Assembly (NCBI GenBank): GCA_041648305.1
Contig: JBAZPI010000002.1
Location: forward strand, 1 to 64,000
From: JABILX01 sp041648305
GTDB lineage: Bacteria > Patescibacteriota > Gracilibacteria > UBA1369 > LOWO2-01-FULL-3
DNA length: 64,000 bases
Reading direction: 5' to 3'
The position numbers and the translations under genes were made by a program. The notes under the pieces were generated by a model that was not told the DNA's origin, searched no databases, and was given only the letters and a program-made list of their open reading frames with translations. Shown here piece by piece: positions 33,668 to 41,640 of this stretch. How positions within the stretch are numbered: the first letter of the stretch is position 1; every line of letters starts with the position of its first letter.

Positions 33668-33701
33668 TACAATATTAGTGAATTGATTCACCAATATTGT
33701 A
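33668..33701 (-). promoter_or_regulatory. 34-base dyad operator of the DUF4143 gene
   Basis: TACAATATT (33668-33676) and GTGAAT (33678-33683) are mirrored by ATTCAC (33686-33691) and AATATTGTA (33693-33701), with one mismatch per arm at matching positions. It begins 6 bases upstream of the ATG and contains TATTGT, a possible -10 box. Confidence 0.7.
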
Positions 33702-33744
33702 TCAAAATATAAATAAATAGCAAGTCTAATATTTTAGTCGGCTT

Positions 33745-33784
33745 AGAAATTGCGACAGAGGACGCCTTCGGCGTCTGCTGTCGC
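33745..33784. repeat. GC-rich hairpin repeat (AGAAATTGCGACAG type)
   Basis: AGAAATTGCGACAG is followed by a nested hairpin: GCGACAG (33752-33758) with CTGTCGC (33778-33784), and GACGCC-TTC-GGCGTC inside. The same AGAAAYTGCGAC start occurs at 39257 and 39321. It directly precedes repeat R2. Confidence 0.7.
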
Positions 33785-33785
33785 T

Positions 33786-33902
33786 TTGGAGCTGCTTATG
33801 GAACGAAGTGCGGACTGGGGTATGCAAGAGTTATGGGGTGGAGATGGCTTAGTAAAAGTACTGTGATGTAAGTTGATACCCCACACTCTGACTCACTATA
33901 TA
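33786..33902 (+). repeat. Dispersed hairpin repeat, copy R2
   Basis: A 117-base element sharing its left 39 bases with R1 at 20473 (two or three differences) and its right tail (ATACCCCACACTCTGACTCA, ACTATATA). The stem GGGGTAT/ATACCCC is the same, but here it encloses 51 extra bases. It marks the right edge of the island. Confidence 0.75.
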
Positions 33903-33910
33903 GTCTCAGA

Positions 33911-34087
33911 ATGTCTAGAGTTTATAATCACAATGTTCTAACATTGTGCTCAAAAAAGCATAATTCAGGCATGACAGAGGAGTTCATAAAAGAATGCGAC
34001 GATATCATGCTTGATCTTATCAATAAAGGGTTAGTTGAGGCAATAAAGATGGAAAATGGAGAGGTAGGCTTTAGATTAAGTTATTAA
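33911..34087 (+). CDS. Small acidic protein, 58 residues
   Basis: An ATG-to-TAA frame just past repeat R2. The N-terminus is short and polar; residues 21-58 (MTEEFIKECDDIMLDLINKG, then LVEAIKMENGEVGFRLSY) resemble the end of a winged helix, with a recognition-type helix and a beta wing. It could be a small regulator or a remnant of one. There is no clear promoter apart from the AT-rich tail of R2. A hairpin follows at 34105-34129. Confidence 0.45.
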   Translation: MSRVYNHNVLTLCSKKHNSGMTEEFIKECDDIMLDLINKGLVEAIKMENGEVGFRLSY

Positions 34088-34104
34088 TCAAAAAATAGCC
34101 CACG

Positions 34105-34129
34105 ACCCCCTGCTCATCGAGCAGAGGGT
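34105..34129 (+). terminator. Possible terminator hairpin
   Basis: CTGCTC-ATC-GAGCAG extended by ACCC/GGGT with one mismatch; only TATT follows, so termination activity is doubtful. Confidence 0.3.
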
Positions 34130-34188
34130 TATTGGTCTCCATTCTTAATAATATGTCTCAATTCCTGATCTGATTAGCCTCTTTGACT

Positions 34189-36075
34189 TTATTTGCACTC
34201 TAAACTTCCGTTGGAATCGAGTTTTAAAACCCAAGCATCCCAATCCCCTGCACCTTTTGAATTTGTTCCAGCAGCCACAATATATCCACCATCATTTGTT
34301 TGCTGGATTGAATGTGCATGATCTCCATACTCTCCTCCAAATGTTTTGTCCCACAGCAAATTTCCATTTGAATCAAGTTTGAAAATCCAAGCATCTTCAT
34401 TTCCTGTACTTTTTGAAACAGTCTTACCGACCACTACGTATCCACCATTAGTTGTTTGCTGGATTTCAAGTGCCCACCCCCAATCATCACTTCCACCAAA
34501 AGTTTTGTCCCAGATTAAATTTCCATCTAAATCCAACTTAAAAACCCAAGCATTAAGATTCCCTATTTCACCAGCTATAATATACCCACCATCATTTGTT
34601 TGTTGGATTGAACCGGCATAAGTATCAATATTTCCTCCAAAAGTTTTATTCCAGTCTAAATCTCCGTTTGAATTAAGCTTTAAAATCCAAGCATTATTAT
34701 TTCCTGTATCTTTTAAATTGGTCCAACCAGCTGCAATATATCCTCCATCAGTGGTTTGCTGGATTGAAACTGCCGTATCAATCTCACTTCCTCCAAAAGT
34801 TTTATCCCATTCCAACTCTCCTTTTGAATCCAGTTTTAAAATCCAAGCATCCATTTTACCTACACCTTTTGATATTGTCCCTCCAGCAATAATATAACCT
34901 CCATCAGAGGTTTGCTGGATAGAATCTGCCATATCATAATCACTTCCTCCAAAAGTTTTATCCCATTCTAAATTCCCATTTGAATCAAGTTTGAAAACCC
35001 CGACATCAGAACCTTTCCCGCCATTAGAGTAAGATTTCTGACCAGCCACAATATATCCTCCATCGCTTGTTTGCTGGATTGAGGCTGCCCAATCCCAATC
35101 ACTTCCTCCAAAAGTTTTATCCCATTTTAAATTTCCATCAGAATCCAACTTAAAAACCCAAGCATCTGCTTCTCCTGCACCTTTTGAAGTTGTTCCACCA
35201 GCCACGATATATCCACCATCATTTGTTTGCTGGATTGAATGTGCATTATCATTACCACTTCCCCCAAATGTTTTGTCCCACTTGTTAACTACACTATCAC
35301 ACTTATCAACAACACTAATAACAATAACCTCACTCCCTTCCATCTCCCCATCACTAACTTTAAACGTAACCTCGTACTCTCCAGCCTGATCATAAGTCGG
35401 AGTCCAAGAAAAAACAGCATGTTTTGTCCCTACTGGAACAGAAGGGGGAACGGGAGCATTTTCGTCAATTATTGAGCCTTCAGGAAGATTCTCTCCTGAA
35501 AAGATCAAATTATCACCATCTTTGTCGGTTCCATACAAATATATTTCATAATATTCTCCCTCGTTGATTTCTGTTTTTTCCATCACTGTCATTAACACAG
35601 GAGCATGATTCACGTAAACACAAGCCCCCGCCGCAACATCAGGATGATACTTGCTCCCCAGCTCGGGACAACTCTTTTGGATATAATAATAATACTTGTT
35701 AGTATTCGAGCACATTCCTTCCATCAAATAGGTCTTTCCATTCGGGAAAGTATAAATATAATCAGCTACACCATTTGGTTTTATGTTAGTTTGGACGATT
35801 CCTTTCTGTGTAAAATTAGCTCCACCATCGTTATCGGTACACCAAGCAGCAGCCTCTTGGTATTTTGCGGCTGTTTCCAAGGCATTCAAGGCACAAGTCC
35901 TATAATCCTTGTAGTTCTTGGCCATCAATAGAGGCACACAATCCGTAGACATGATGCTCCAGTATTTTTGTTTCTGATAATTCGTCAGATCGCTGAAAGA
36001 TTTAGCAAAAACAACAGATGCAGATAAAAGCAGAATAGAAACAACGACTACAAGAGAAAGAAATGATTTTTTCAT
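34189..36075 (-). CDS. Secreted protein with an Ig-like domain and a seven-bladed-type repeat region
   Basis: About 628 residues. A signal peptide (KKSFLSLVVVVSILLLSASV...) is followed by a Cys-containing N-terminal domain, then an Ig/cadherin-like domain (residues about 155-262: NHAPVLMTVMEKTEINEGEY ... ATFKVSDGE-like end). The C-terminal about 365 residues are seven near-identical blades of about 53 residues, each with WDKTFGGS, SIQQTxDGGYIVAG and DAWVxKLDSxGNL. This should fold as a beta-propeller and suits adhesion or binding outside the cell. ATG 36075 is preferred over 36081 because the signal peptide then starts directly. A TTGACA-17-TAAATT promoter lies upstream. Confidence 0.85.
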   Translation of the reverse strand: MKKSFLSLVVVVSILLLSASVVFAKSFSDLTNYQKQKYWSIMSTDCVPLLMAKNYKDYRTCALNALETAAKYQEAAAWCTDNDGGANFTQKGIVQTNIKPNGVADYIYTFPNGKTYLMEGMCSNTNKYYYYIQKSCPELGSKYHPDVAAGACVYVNHAPVLMTVMEKTEINEGEYYEIYLYGTDKDGDNLIFSGENLPEGSIIDENAPVPPSVPVGTKHAVFSWTPTYDQAGEYEVTFKVSDGEMEGSEVIVISVVDKCDSVVNKWDKTFGGSGNDNAHSIQQTNDGGYIVAGGTTSKGAGEADAWVFKLDSDGNLKWDKTFGGSDWDWAASIQQTSDGGYIVAGQKSYSNGGKGSDVGVFKLDSNGNLEWDKTFGGSDYDMADSIQQTSDGGYIIAGGTISKGVGKMDAWILKLDSKGELEWDKTFGGSEIDTAVSIQQTTDGGYIAAGWTNLKDTGNNNAWILKLNSNGDLDWNKTFGGNIDTYAGSIQQTNDGGYIIAGEIGNLNAWVFKLDLDGNLIWDKTFGGSDDWGWALEIQQTTNGGYVVVGKTVSKSTGNEDAWIFKLDSNGNLLWDKTFGGEYGDHAHSIQQTNDGGYIVAAGTNSKGAGDWDAWVLKLDSNGSLECK

Positions 36076-36140
36076 GTTCATATTTTAGAAAGTAAAATTA
36101 GCTGGTAATTTACATGTTTTTGGCTTATTTGTCAAGAAAA

Positions 36141-36239
36141 ATGGAAAGACTGGATTTAGATTACGCTAAAGGGGGTGAGACCATGGAGGATGTTCGAACA
36201 ATGTTAGTACAGTTACATTACGGGGATGCAACTGCTTAA
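36141..36239 (+). other. Very short open frame, doubtful
   Basis: An ATG-to-TAA frame of 32 codons (MERLDLDYAKGGETMEDVRT and on to LHYGDATA). It overlaps the left side of repeat copy R3. No promoter or start signal is visible; it may be a gene fragment carried with the repeat. Confidence 0.25.
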
Positions 36240-36253
36240 TTACGACAATGCTT

Positions 36254-36274
36254 CCACAGTCTGATTCACTACAT
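36254..36274 (+). repeat. Dispersed repeat, partial copy R3
   Basis: CCACAGTCTGATTCACTACA differs from the R2 tail at only 3 of about 21 positions. Upstream, GGGGATGCAA recalls GGGGTATGCAA of R2. The left part of the element is not recognisable. Confidence 0.5.
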
Positions 36275-36284
36275 TTTTATGATT

Positions 36285-36479
36285 TTACTTATCCCAATTT
36301 TCGGTCATTATTTTCTTTGCTTCTTCGGCATCTATTCCTTTTACCTCTGTTAGATAGAGCATACCTTGAAGCCAAGTTTCGATTTCTGGTTTACCTGTAA
36401 TGTTGGTGTAGTATTCTGCCCATTTTTTATTTGGTAATTTGCGGAATTCTTCTTCTGTAAGTTTGATTGGGTTTGTCAT
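36285..36479 (-). CDS. Small acidic protein, 64 residues
   Basis: No family recognised. It is a soluble, helical protein (LTEEEFRKLPNKKWAEYYTN; KGIDAEEAKKIMTENWDK). TTTAACC lies 9 bases before the ATG. It follows the riboswitch-controlled zinc-ribbon gene by 26 bases in the same direction and may share that transcript, which would put it under SAM control as well. Confidence 0.65.
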   Translation of the reverse strand: MTNPIKLTEEEFRKLPNKKWAEYYTNITGKPEIETWLQGMLYLTEVKGIDAEEAKKIMTENWDK

Positions 36480-36505
36480 GTTTAATTTGGTTAAATTAAT
36501 ATTTT

Positions 36506-36886
36506 TTATTCACCTTTTTCCTTTTTAATCTCTTTCCAGGCTTGTACTAACAATTTTCCAATGCGTGTTTGCTTCCCTGGGTGTAACAAATCTTGTCCAG
36601 TACGTGGATCGATTAAAGAGCTGTTTTTCAGCTGCCCATTAACTCCGTCAGGGCATTTGTGGCCCCAGGCGCAATAGACTGGAATACCGAGAAGCCCTCT
36701 CTTTTCATCAAAAATGGTCGAGCCGATTGGGAATTCGTAGACTTTCTTGCCACATCTTTTGCAGATTTGCTTGTGGCACGAACAAGAAACTTCTACCTCG
36801 AGCCCTCTTGCCGCTATGCAAGCTCCTTTGTAGTAACCGCACTTTTTGCATTTTTTGAGTCCTGCGGGGACTTGTACTTTTTTCAT
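36506..36886 (-). CDS. Zinc-ribbon protein under SAM riboswitch control
   Basis: A 126-residue protein of unknown function. The N-terminal half holds eight or nine cysteines in zinc-binding pairs: CKKCGYYKGAC, then SCSCHKQICKRCG. The middle has VYEFPIGSTIFDEKRGLLG and CAWGHKCPDG, and the C-terminus a basic helix (RIGKLLVQAWKEIKKEKGE). The fold suggests nucleic-acid or ribosome binding, or a metal-binding regulator, but no family is recognised. The leader is a SAM-I-type riboswitch (36888-37050), so the product should be made when SAM is low and may relate to methionine or methylation. Confidence 0.8.
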   Translation of the reverse strand: MKKVQVPAGLKKCKKCGYYKGACIAARGLEVEVSCSCHKQICKRCGKKVYEFPIGSTIFDEKRGLLGIPVYCAWGHKCPDGVNGQLKNSSLIDPRTGQDLLHPGKQTRIGKLLVQAWKEIKKEKGE

Positions 36887-36887
36887 A

Positions 36888-37050
36888 TGAAAGAAGTTAA
36901 AAAATAGATAGTGTTAACTTCTTTCACCGAGCGTTTGCTTGAAACAATATTGGAATTCTTGTCTCATCTTACTTAGTTGGAGCACCTTGCCTTTTGGTAG
37001 GTTGCTGACGGGTCATGGAGCATAAGTCTCTCGCCGTCTCTCGATGAAAG
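36888..37050 (-). promoter_or_regulatory. SAM-I-type riboswitch with translational expression platform
   Basis: Aptamer at 36962-37050 on the minus strand: P1 TTTCATC with GATGAGA (36962-36968), then GAGAG, P2a ACGG/CCGT with a kink-turn-like GAGAGA and ATGA, the S-box core GCAACC (37005-37000), AAGGTGC (36988-36982), and a pseudoknot ACTTA (37027-37023) with TAAGT (36975-36971). P4 is missing or minimal. Platform: TGAAAGAAGTTAA (36926-36914) pairs perfectly with TTAACTTCTTTCA (36900-36888) next to the ATG, hiding the start. Alternatively CTCGGTGAAAG (36931-36921) pairs with the P1 strand CTTTCATCGAG (37050-37040). SAM should therefore switch the gene off. Confidence 0.8.
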
Positions 37051-37057
37051 CGTGCTA

Positions 37058-37087
37058 ATTGTAGCAGATTTAATAAAAAAGAGTAAA
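37058..37087 (-). promoter_or_regulatory. Promoter of the riboswitch transcript
   Basis: On the minus strand: TTTACT (37087-37082), an 18-base spacer and TACAAT (37063-37058). The start falls at about 37051, exactly where the aptamer P1 begins. Confidence 0.65.
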
Positions 37088-37100
37088 GGGAATTGATTAT

Positions 37101-37532
37101 TCAACAAAAAGCGGGCTCCAGCATGCCCCGACTAGTCAGCTCGTCCAAATAGCTGAAGGATTGAGGAATTTTGAAGTTTTTGACCGCTTTCGAAGGTTCG
37201 ATGTGTGATTTTAGTTTTTTCACCTTATTTATTTCTATTGCATAGGCTATTTTTTGATCTTTGTAGTACTCGAAAAAATCCAATTTTTCGATGCACCCGA
37301 CGTCTTTATACTTTTCCCATATCATTCTCGGATTCCCGCTTACGATTTTCTTGAGTTTGAAATATCCGATTACTTTCTTGTAGGGACTGGAGGCATAAAT
37401 TATGACGTATTTCACGTCTTTATTAAATTTTACTTTTCTAAATTCAACCTTCTTTTTACCTTCAAGAATTGAAAACGCGTACTTAGGTTTGATTGGTAAA
37501 AAAACTGTTTGCGAGGTTTTTGATTTTTTCAT
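37101..37532 (-). CDS. ASCH/PUA-like domain protein
   Basis: A 143-residue protein. It shows the ASCH pattern: FLPIKPKYAFSILEGKKKVEFRK near the N-terminus, YVIIYASSPYKKVIGYFKLKKI, and a final strand IAYAIEINKVKKL. ASCH domains are PUA-related and bind RNA or modified bases; they are suggested to act as coactivators or in nucleobase metabolism. The C-terminal about 30 residues (PQSFSYLDE) recall ASCH regulators linked to mobile regions. It stands alone between the riboswitch unit and the AlbA gene. Confidence 0.7.
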   Translation of the reverse strand: MKKSKTSQTVFLPIKPKYAFSILEGKKKVEFRKVKFNKDVKYVIIYASSPYKKVIGYFKLKKIVSGNPRMIWEKYKDVGCIEKLDFFEYYKDQKIAYAIEINKVKKLKSHIEPSKAVKNFKIPQSFSYLDELTSRGMLEPAFC

Positions 37533-37669
37533 AGGAGGTTGGGGAAATTTTGCGAGTCAAAACACTATATTTTGTAAACAATCAAATGGCCATCAAATAA
37601 GCTTTTCCCCTTAAATAAGCCATTTCTTATCAGTAGTTACTAGTGTTTATCAATTAACAATCAAATGAG

Positions 37670-39124
37670 TTACGCCCAATAAGGAATATATTTTTTGTAT
37701 CTGTTTGACTTATTATCCGGGTCAAATTCTTTAATCCATCCCTTCATAAGTGTTCGCTTGATAATTCTAGAAGCTATAGCCTTGTTTTTATCTTTGATTC
37801 CAAGCCTTTTACAAAGTGATGCATTTGTGAGAGCGTCTTGATTGATTACGTGTTGTATGCAACTGTGAAAATAGCACGCTCTACATTGTTCCTCCTTTGT
37901 TAATTTTGATAGCTCTTTTTGTGAATATACGGTAACTCTAAGACCATCATTTTCTTGATTTTCAATGTTTGGCGGTGGTAATTGGGAAAGCTCTATGGCA
38001 AGTATTGCTCTATCAACACCGCTCCCTCGTTTCTCACATATTTTCATCCTACGTAACATGTCACTAAGTTTTTCATTCCTTGATTTTGGTGGATGATCTA
38101 TAAAACGGTCGGTTGGTATTAATGCTTTACCTGGATTTGATATTTCAATTCTATTTTCGAATATTTCCACTAAAGGTGCTGAACCTGTCATCAAAAAATC
38201 TTGATGAACCAGAGCATTTGCTACAAATTCACGAATTGCATTCGGAGGATATGTAGTTTTAGTGCTACGCAGACCTCCCTCAATTTTCTCTGGTTCTGGA
38301 ATTTGGCTCTGTATATAGGATCTAATGTCTTCAAATCCAATAGCGTATCCGCGATGAAATGTTTCATCTTTTACTGCGTGAAGTCTATTCGTCCCGCTGT
38401 AGCTGATAATACGTACTGCTTTGTTTCTTAGTTTTGAAAAATTTCCGAGATTTCGAGCTAACAAGATAGCACCTAGATTTGTAATATTTAATCTTCCCTT
38501 CTTTTTAACTAGGAATTCCTCTTGAAGTAGTTTTTCTACAATTCCTGTTTGGTTTTTTGGTCTAGTTTCTCCAGTTAGCCGAAAATATTGATCAAATTCT
38601 AAGAGGTCGATGGCATCTGATTCTGAAATATCCTCTTTTGCGAGCTTGTCTTCAAATGGTGTTCTTCGCTCCCATATAATTGCTTCTTTCTCGGGAAACT
38701 CATCTAATGGTTTTTTAATACTACCTATTCGTATCCAAGCCTTATTATTGAATTTTACTGGCCCAGCAAATGCTGGCTGAATGAAAAATATAACTATTCT
38801 CCCATCCGGATGTTTAACTTCTTGAATTTTGAAATCTATTTTTGGTTTTAAATTTCTATGTAGCCATGGCTCAAGATCTTCTGCTCCTTTACCTTTTGTT
38901 TTTTCAGGTGCATATTTGGTTCCTACTATTTTGTGTGTTTCATCCTCTATCCCAAATATTAAATAAGCTTCGCTTCTTTGGTGCAGACAGGCGGAATTTG
39001 CAAGTGCAGAAATATATTCTCCAATTTTGTCCGGAGCCTGGTGATTTAACTTAAATTCAACCCATTCCGCCTCTGAAGATATCCTTCTGAGATCATTGAT
39101 TAACTTTATTGCTTCTTCTTGCAT
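37670..39124 (-). CDS. Schlafen AlbA_2 and histidine-kinase-like ATPase domain protein
   Basis: A 484-residue putative transcriptional regulator. Residues about 15-140 are an AlbA_2/Schlafen domain (EWVEFKLN...YISALANSACL...AYLIFGIEDETHKIVGT...). Residues about 285-400 are a GHKL-type ATP-binding region (YPPNAIREFVANALVHQDFL; VEIFENRIEISNPGKAL; RRMKICEKRGSGVDRAI). The C-terminal end is a winged-helix-like part. Such proteins occur in defence-rich regions and in regulation; the exact role is unknown. No partner gene is adjacent. Confidence 0.88.
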   Translation of the reverse strand: MQEEAIKLINDLRRISSEAEWVEFKLNHQAPDKIGEYISALANSACLHQRSEAYLIFGIEDETHKIVGTKYAPEKTKGKGAEDLEPWLHRNLKPKIDFKIQEVKHPDGRIVIFFIQPAFAGPVKFNNKAWIRIGSIKKPLDEFPEKEAIIWERRTPFEDKLAKEDISESDAIDLLEFDQYFRLTGETRPKNQTGIVEKLLQEEFLVKKKGRLNITNLGAILLARNLGNFSKLRNKAVRIISYSGTNRLHAVKDETFHRGYAIGFEDIRSYIQSQIPEPEKIEGGLRSTKTTYPPNAIREFVANALVHQDFLMTGSAPLVEIFENRIEISNPGKALIPTDRFIDHPPKSRNEKLSDMLRRMKICEKRGSGVDRAILAIELSQLPPPNIENQENDGLRVTVYSQKELSKLTKEEQCRACYFHSCIQHVINQDALTNASLCKRLGIKDKNKAIASRIIKRTLMKGWIKEFDPDNKSNRYKKYIPYWA

Positions 39125-39232
39125 GTATTTATCTTATTTAGTTTCAGTATATAACTTTTTGCTATTTTAATTAAATTGTTTTTGGGGCAAAGCGAAGAAA
39201 GAAAAGTTTAAGGTGTTAAACCCTCTCCTAGC

Positions 39233-39332
39233 CTCCCTCCGGAGGGAGAAGGAAATAGAAATTGCGACAGGACGCCTTCGCTTTTTATTCACCCCCTTTG
39301 TCCCCCTCAAGGGGGAATGTAGAAACTGCGAC
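39233..39332. repeat. Cluster of GC-rich hairpin repeats beside tRNA-Gly
   Basis: CTCCCT-CCGG-AGGGAG (39234-39249), AGAAATTGCGACAG with GACGCCTTCG (from 39257), CCCCCT...AGGGGG (39293-39315), and AGAAACTGCGACTGGATCGC (39321) with a closing CCTGTCGC. They share the AGAAAYTGCGAC start with 33745. They fill the gap 39125-39357, which holds no gene. Confidence 0.6.
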
Positions 39333-39357
39333 TGGATCGCTTCGCTTCCTGTCGCTA

Positions 39358-39432
39358 TGGAGCGGGTAACGGGAATCGAACCCGTATCCCTGCCTTGGCA
39401 AGGCAATGTAATAGCCACTATACTATACCCGC
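39358..39432 (-). tRNA. tRNA-Gly (GCC), CCA encoded
   Basis: A cloverleaf on the minus strand: acceptor GCGGGTA (39432-39426) with TACCCGC (39368-39362), anticodon loop TTGCCAA (anticodon GCC), T arm ACGGG-TTCGATT-CCCGT, discriminator T and an encoded CCA. Confidence 0.95.
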
Positions 39433-39465
39433 TAGGTTTTGGCGTCGCCTGGTCGGCGCTGCCTT

Positions 39466-41598
39466 TTATTTCAAAAGCGCTACGCGTGAAAGATTGTAGC
39501 GGCCTTGATCGTCGATTTCAACCAATTTTACTTTGACGACGTCGCCGAGTTTGACTACATCTTCAACGCGGTTGACACGTTCTTTTGCGAGCTTCGATAT
39601 GTGCACCAAACCGTCTTTGCCGGGAGCTATCTCAACAAATGCGCCGAAGTCCATGATTCGTACAACTTTTCCTTCGATGATGTCTCCGACTTTCGGTTTG
39701 TATGTAAGACGTTTGATCCAATCAACCGCTTTTTGACCTTTTTCCTGATCTGGAGCTGTGATTGTGACCTGGCCGTCGTCGTCGATGTTTACTTCAACAT
39801 CGCATTCCTTGGAAATCGCTTGAATTGTTTCGCCTCCTTTGCCGATAACTACGCGGATGTCGTCCTGATCAACTGTGAGATTCATAATCAATGGCGCGTA
39901 TTTAGACAATTCTTTGCGAGGTTCTGCGATTGTTTTGAGCATTGAAGCAAGGATTTCTGCGCGGGCCTCCTTCGCTCTTTGGAGCGCTCGCTTCATCAAT
40001 TCAATCGAAATGCCTTTTACCTTAATATCCATTTGAAGAGCCGTGATTCCTTCTGTTGTTCCCGTGACTTTGAAGTCCATGTCGCCCCCGAAATCCTCCA
40101 TTCCCTGAATGTCAGTCAGGATGACGTATGATCCGTCTTCTTTCTCGCCGCCGTTAAACTTTTCTTTGTCTACCATCAAGCCCATCGCGACTCCGGAAAC
40201 CGGTCTTGTGATCGGGACACCGGCGTCCATGAGCGAGAGCGTTGAGCCGCAGACGGAAGCCATTGAGCTACTGCCGTTGCAGCTTGTAACTTCTGAAACT
40301 AGCCACATCGTGTATGGGAAGACGTCTTTGGGTGGGAGAACCGGGACGAGTGCGCGTTCCGCCAAGTCTCCATGACCGATTTCACGGCGTGAAGGGCCTC
40401 GGAGCATTTTGATTTCGCCCGTGGCGTATGGCGGGAAGTGATAATGATGCATGTAGCGCTTTTCCCTGTCATCGTCCATTGTGTCGATGGTTTGAGCGTC
40501 TTGTGGGCCGCCGAGGGTCGTGATCGTGAGAACTTGAGTTTCTCCCCTATTGAAGAGGCCGGTTCCGTGAGTGCGGGGAAGGACGCCAACGAAAGAGCTT
40601 AACTCGCGGATTTCGTCCGGTTTGCGTCCGTCGATACGGATACCCTTTTCGAGAATTTCTTTTCTCATTCGTTTCTCTAATTTACTCATGATCAGCTCTT
40701 TCAATTCCATTTCCGTGAAGACTTCGTCTTCGATTTCTTTCGCAAATTTTTCGAGGATTGTGGCTTCGACTTTGTGGAGATTTTCTTTCACTTCTTTCTT
40801 TGATTTGCCTTTTATTGATTCGAGCATTTTGTCCGTCAGTATGCTCTCGACTGCTTTGGTCGCTTCTTCGGAAGGAAGATTTAATTCGAGTTCAATGTTT
40901 GGGACTTCGTTCTGCTTCTTGTATTCAGCTGCGAAATCCAATTGGACTTGGCAGAGGTGTTTGATTTCTTCGTGAGCTACTTGAAGAGCTTCGAGAATCA
41001 CTTCTTCCGATACTTCATTCACGGCCGCCTCCACCATCGTGATGGCGTCGAGCGTTCCGGCAACAACCAAATTGAGTTTGCCTTCTTCGCATTCTTTGTA
41101 TGTCGGGTTTACGATGCATTTCCCGTTCAAATATCCCATTCGGACAGCTCCGACTGGTCCTTCAAATGGCGCGCCTGTGAGCATCAGAGCGGCTGAGGCC
41201 GCATTGATAGCTGTTGTGCCTGGATCAACTTCGAGATCGGCCGATAGCGCGCTACAAACAATCTGTACTTCGTTTGCGGTTCCTTTTGGGAAAAGTGGGC
41301 GGATTGGTCTATCTATCAGGCGCGATGTAAGAATTGCGTTTTCTGAAGGACGACCTTCGCGTTTAATAAATCTGCTGCCTTTTATCTTGCCAGCTGCGTA
41401 CATATTCTCCTCGTAGTCGACGACCATCGGGAAATAATCCGTACCTTCCTTTCCTTTTTCCGATACAGAAGCATTCGCGAGAATAATTGTGTCGCCTAAC
41501 GACGCAATGATATAACCTGTTGCTTGTGTATGAATTCGGCTAACTGAAAGTTTAAATTCTCTTCCAGATAGATCAATTGAAAAATCTTTTGGTTCCAT
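39466..41598 (-). CDS. pnp: Polyribonucleotide nucleotidyltransferase
   Basis: A 710-residue PNPase of normal length. It has two RNase PH domains (first YEENMYAAGKIKGSRFIKREG; second LPRTHGTGLFNRGETQVL and GDMDFKVTGTTEGITALQMD), a KH domain (VRVVIGKGGETIQ-like, here DIRVVIGKGGET) and an S1 domain (GAFVEIAPGKDGLVHIS). It degrades RNA 3' to 5' with phosphate. TTTAACCC lies 9 bases before the ATG. It follows rpsO, the classic rpsO-pnp arrangement, with a structured leader in between. Confidence 0.97.
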   Translation of the reverse strand: MEPKDFSIDLSGREFKLSVSRIHTQATGYIIASLGDTIILANASVSEKGKEGTDYFPMVVDYEENMYAAGKIKGSRFIKREGRPSENAILTSRLIDRPIRPLFPKGTANEVQIVCSALSADLEVDPGTTAINAASAALMLTGAPFEGPVGAVRMGYLNGKCIVNPTYKECEEGKLNLVVAGTLDAITMVEAAVNEVSEEVILEALQVAHEEIKHLCQVQLDFAAEYKKQNEVPNIELELNLPSEEATKAVESILTDKMLESIKGKSKKEVKENLHKVEATILEKFAKEIEDEVFTEMELKELIMSKLEKRMRKEILEKGIRIDGRKPDEIRELSSFVGVLPRTHGTGLFNRGETQVLTITTLGGPQDAQTIDTMDDDREKRYMHHYHFPPYATGEIKMLRGPSRREIGHGDLAERALVPVLPPKDVFPYTMWLVSEVTSCNGSSSMASVCGSTLSLMDAGVPITRPVSGVAMGLMVDKEKFNGGEKEDGSYVILTDIQGMEDFGGDMDFKVTGTTEGITALQMDIKVKGISIELMKRALQRAKEARAEILASMLKTIAEPRKELSKYAPLIMNLTVDQDDIRVVIGKGGETIQAISKECDVEVNIDDDGQVTITAPDQEKGQKAVDWIKRLTYKPKVGDIIEGKVVRIMDFGAFVEIAPGKDGLVHISKLAKERVNRVEDVVKLGDVVKVKLVEIDDQGRYNLSRVALLK

Positions 41599-41640
41599 AA
41601 AAAAAATGGGTTAAATTTTGCCCGGCCTTGCGGACGGGTT

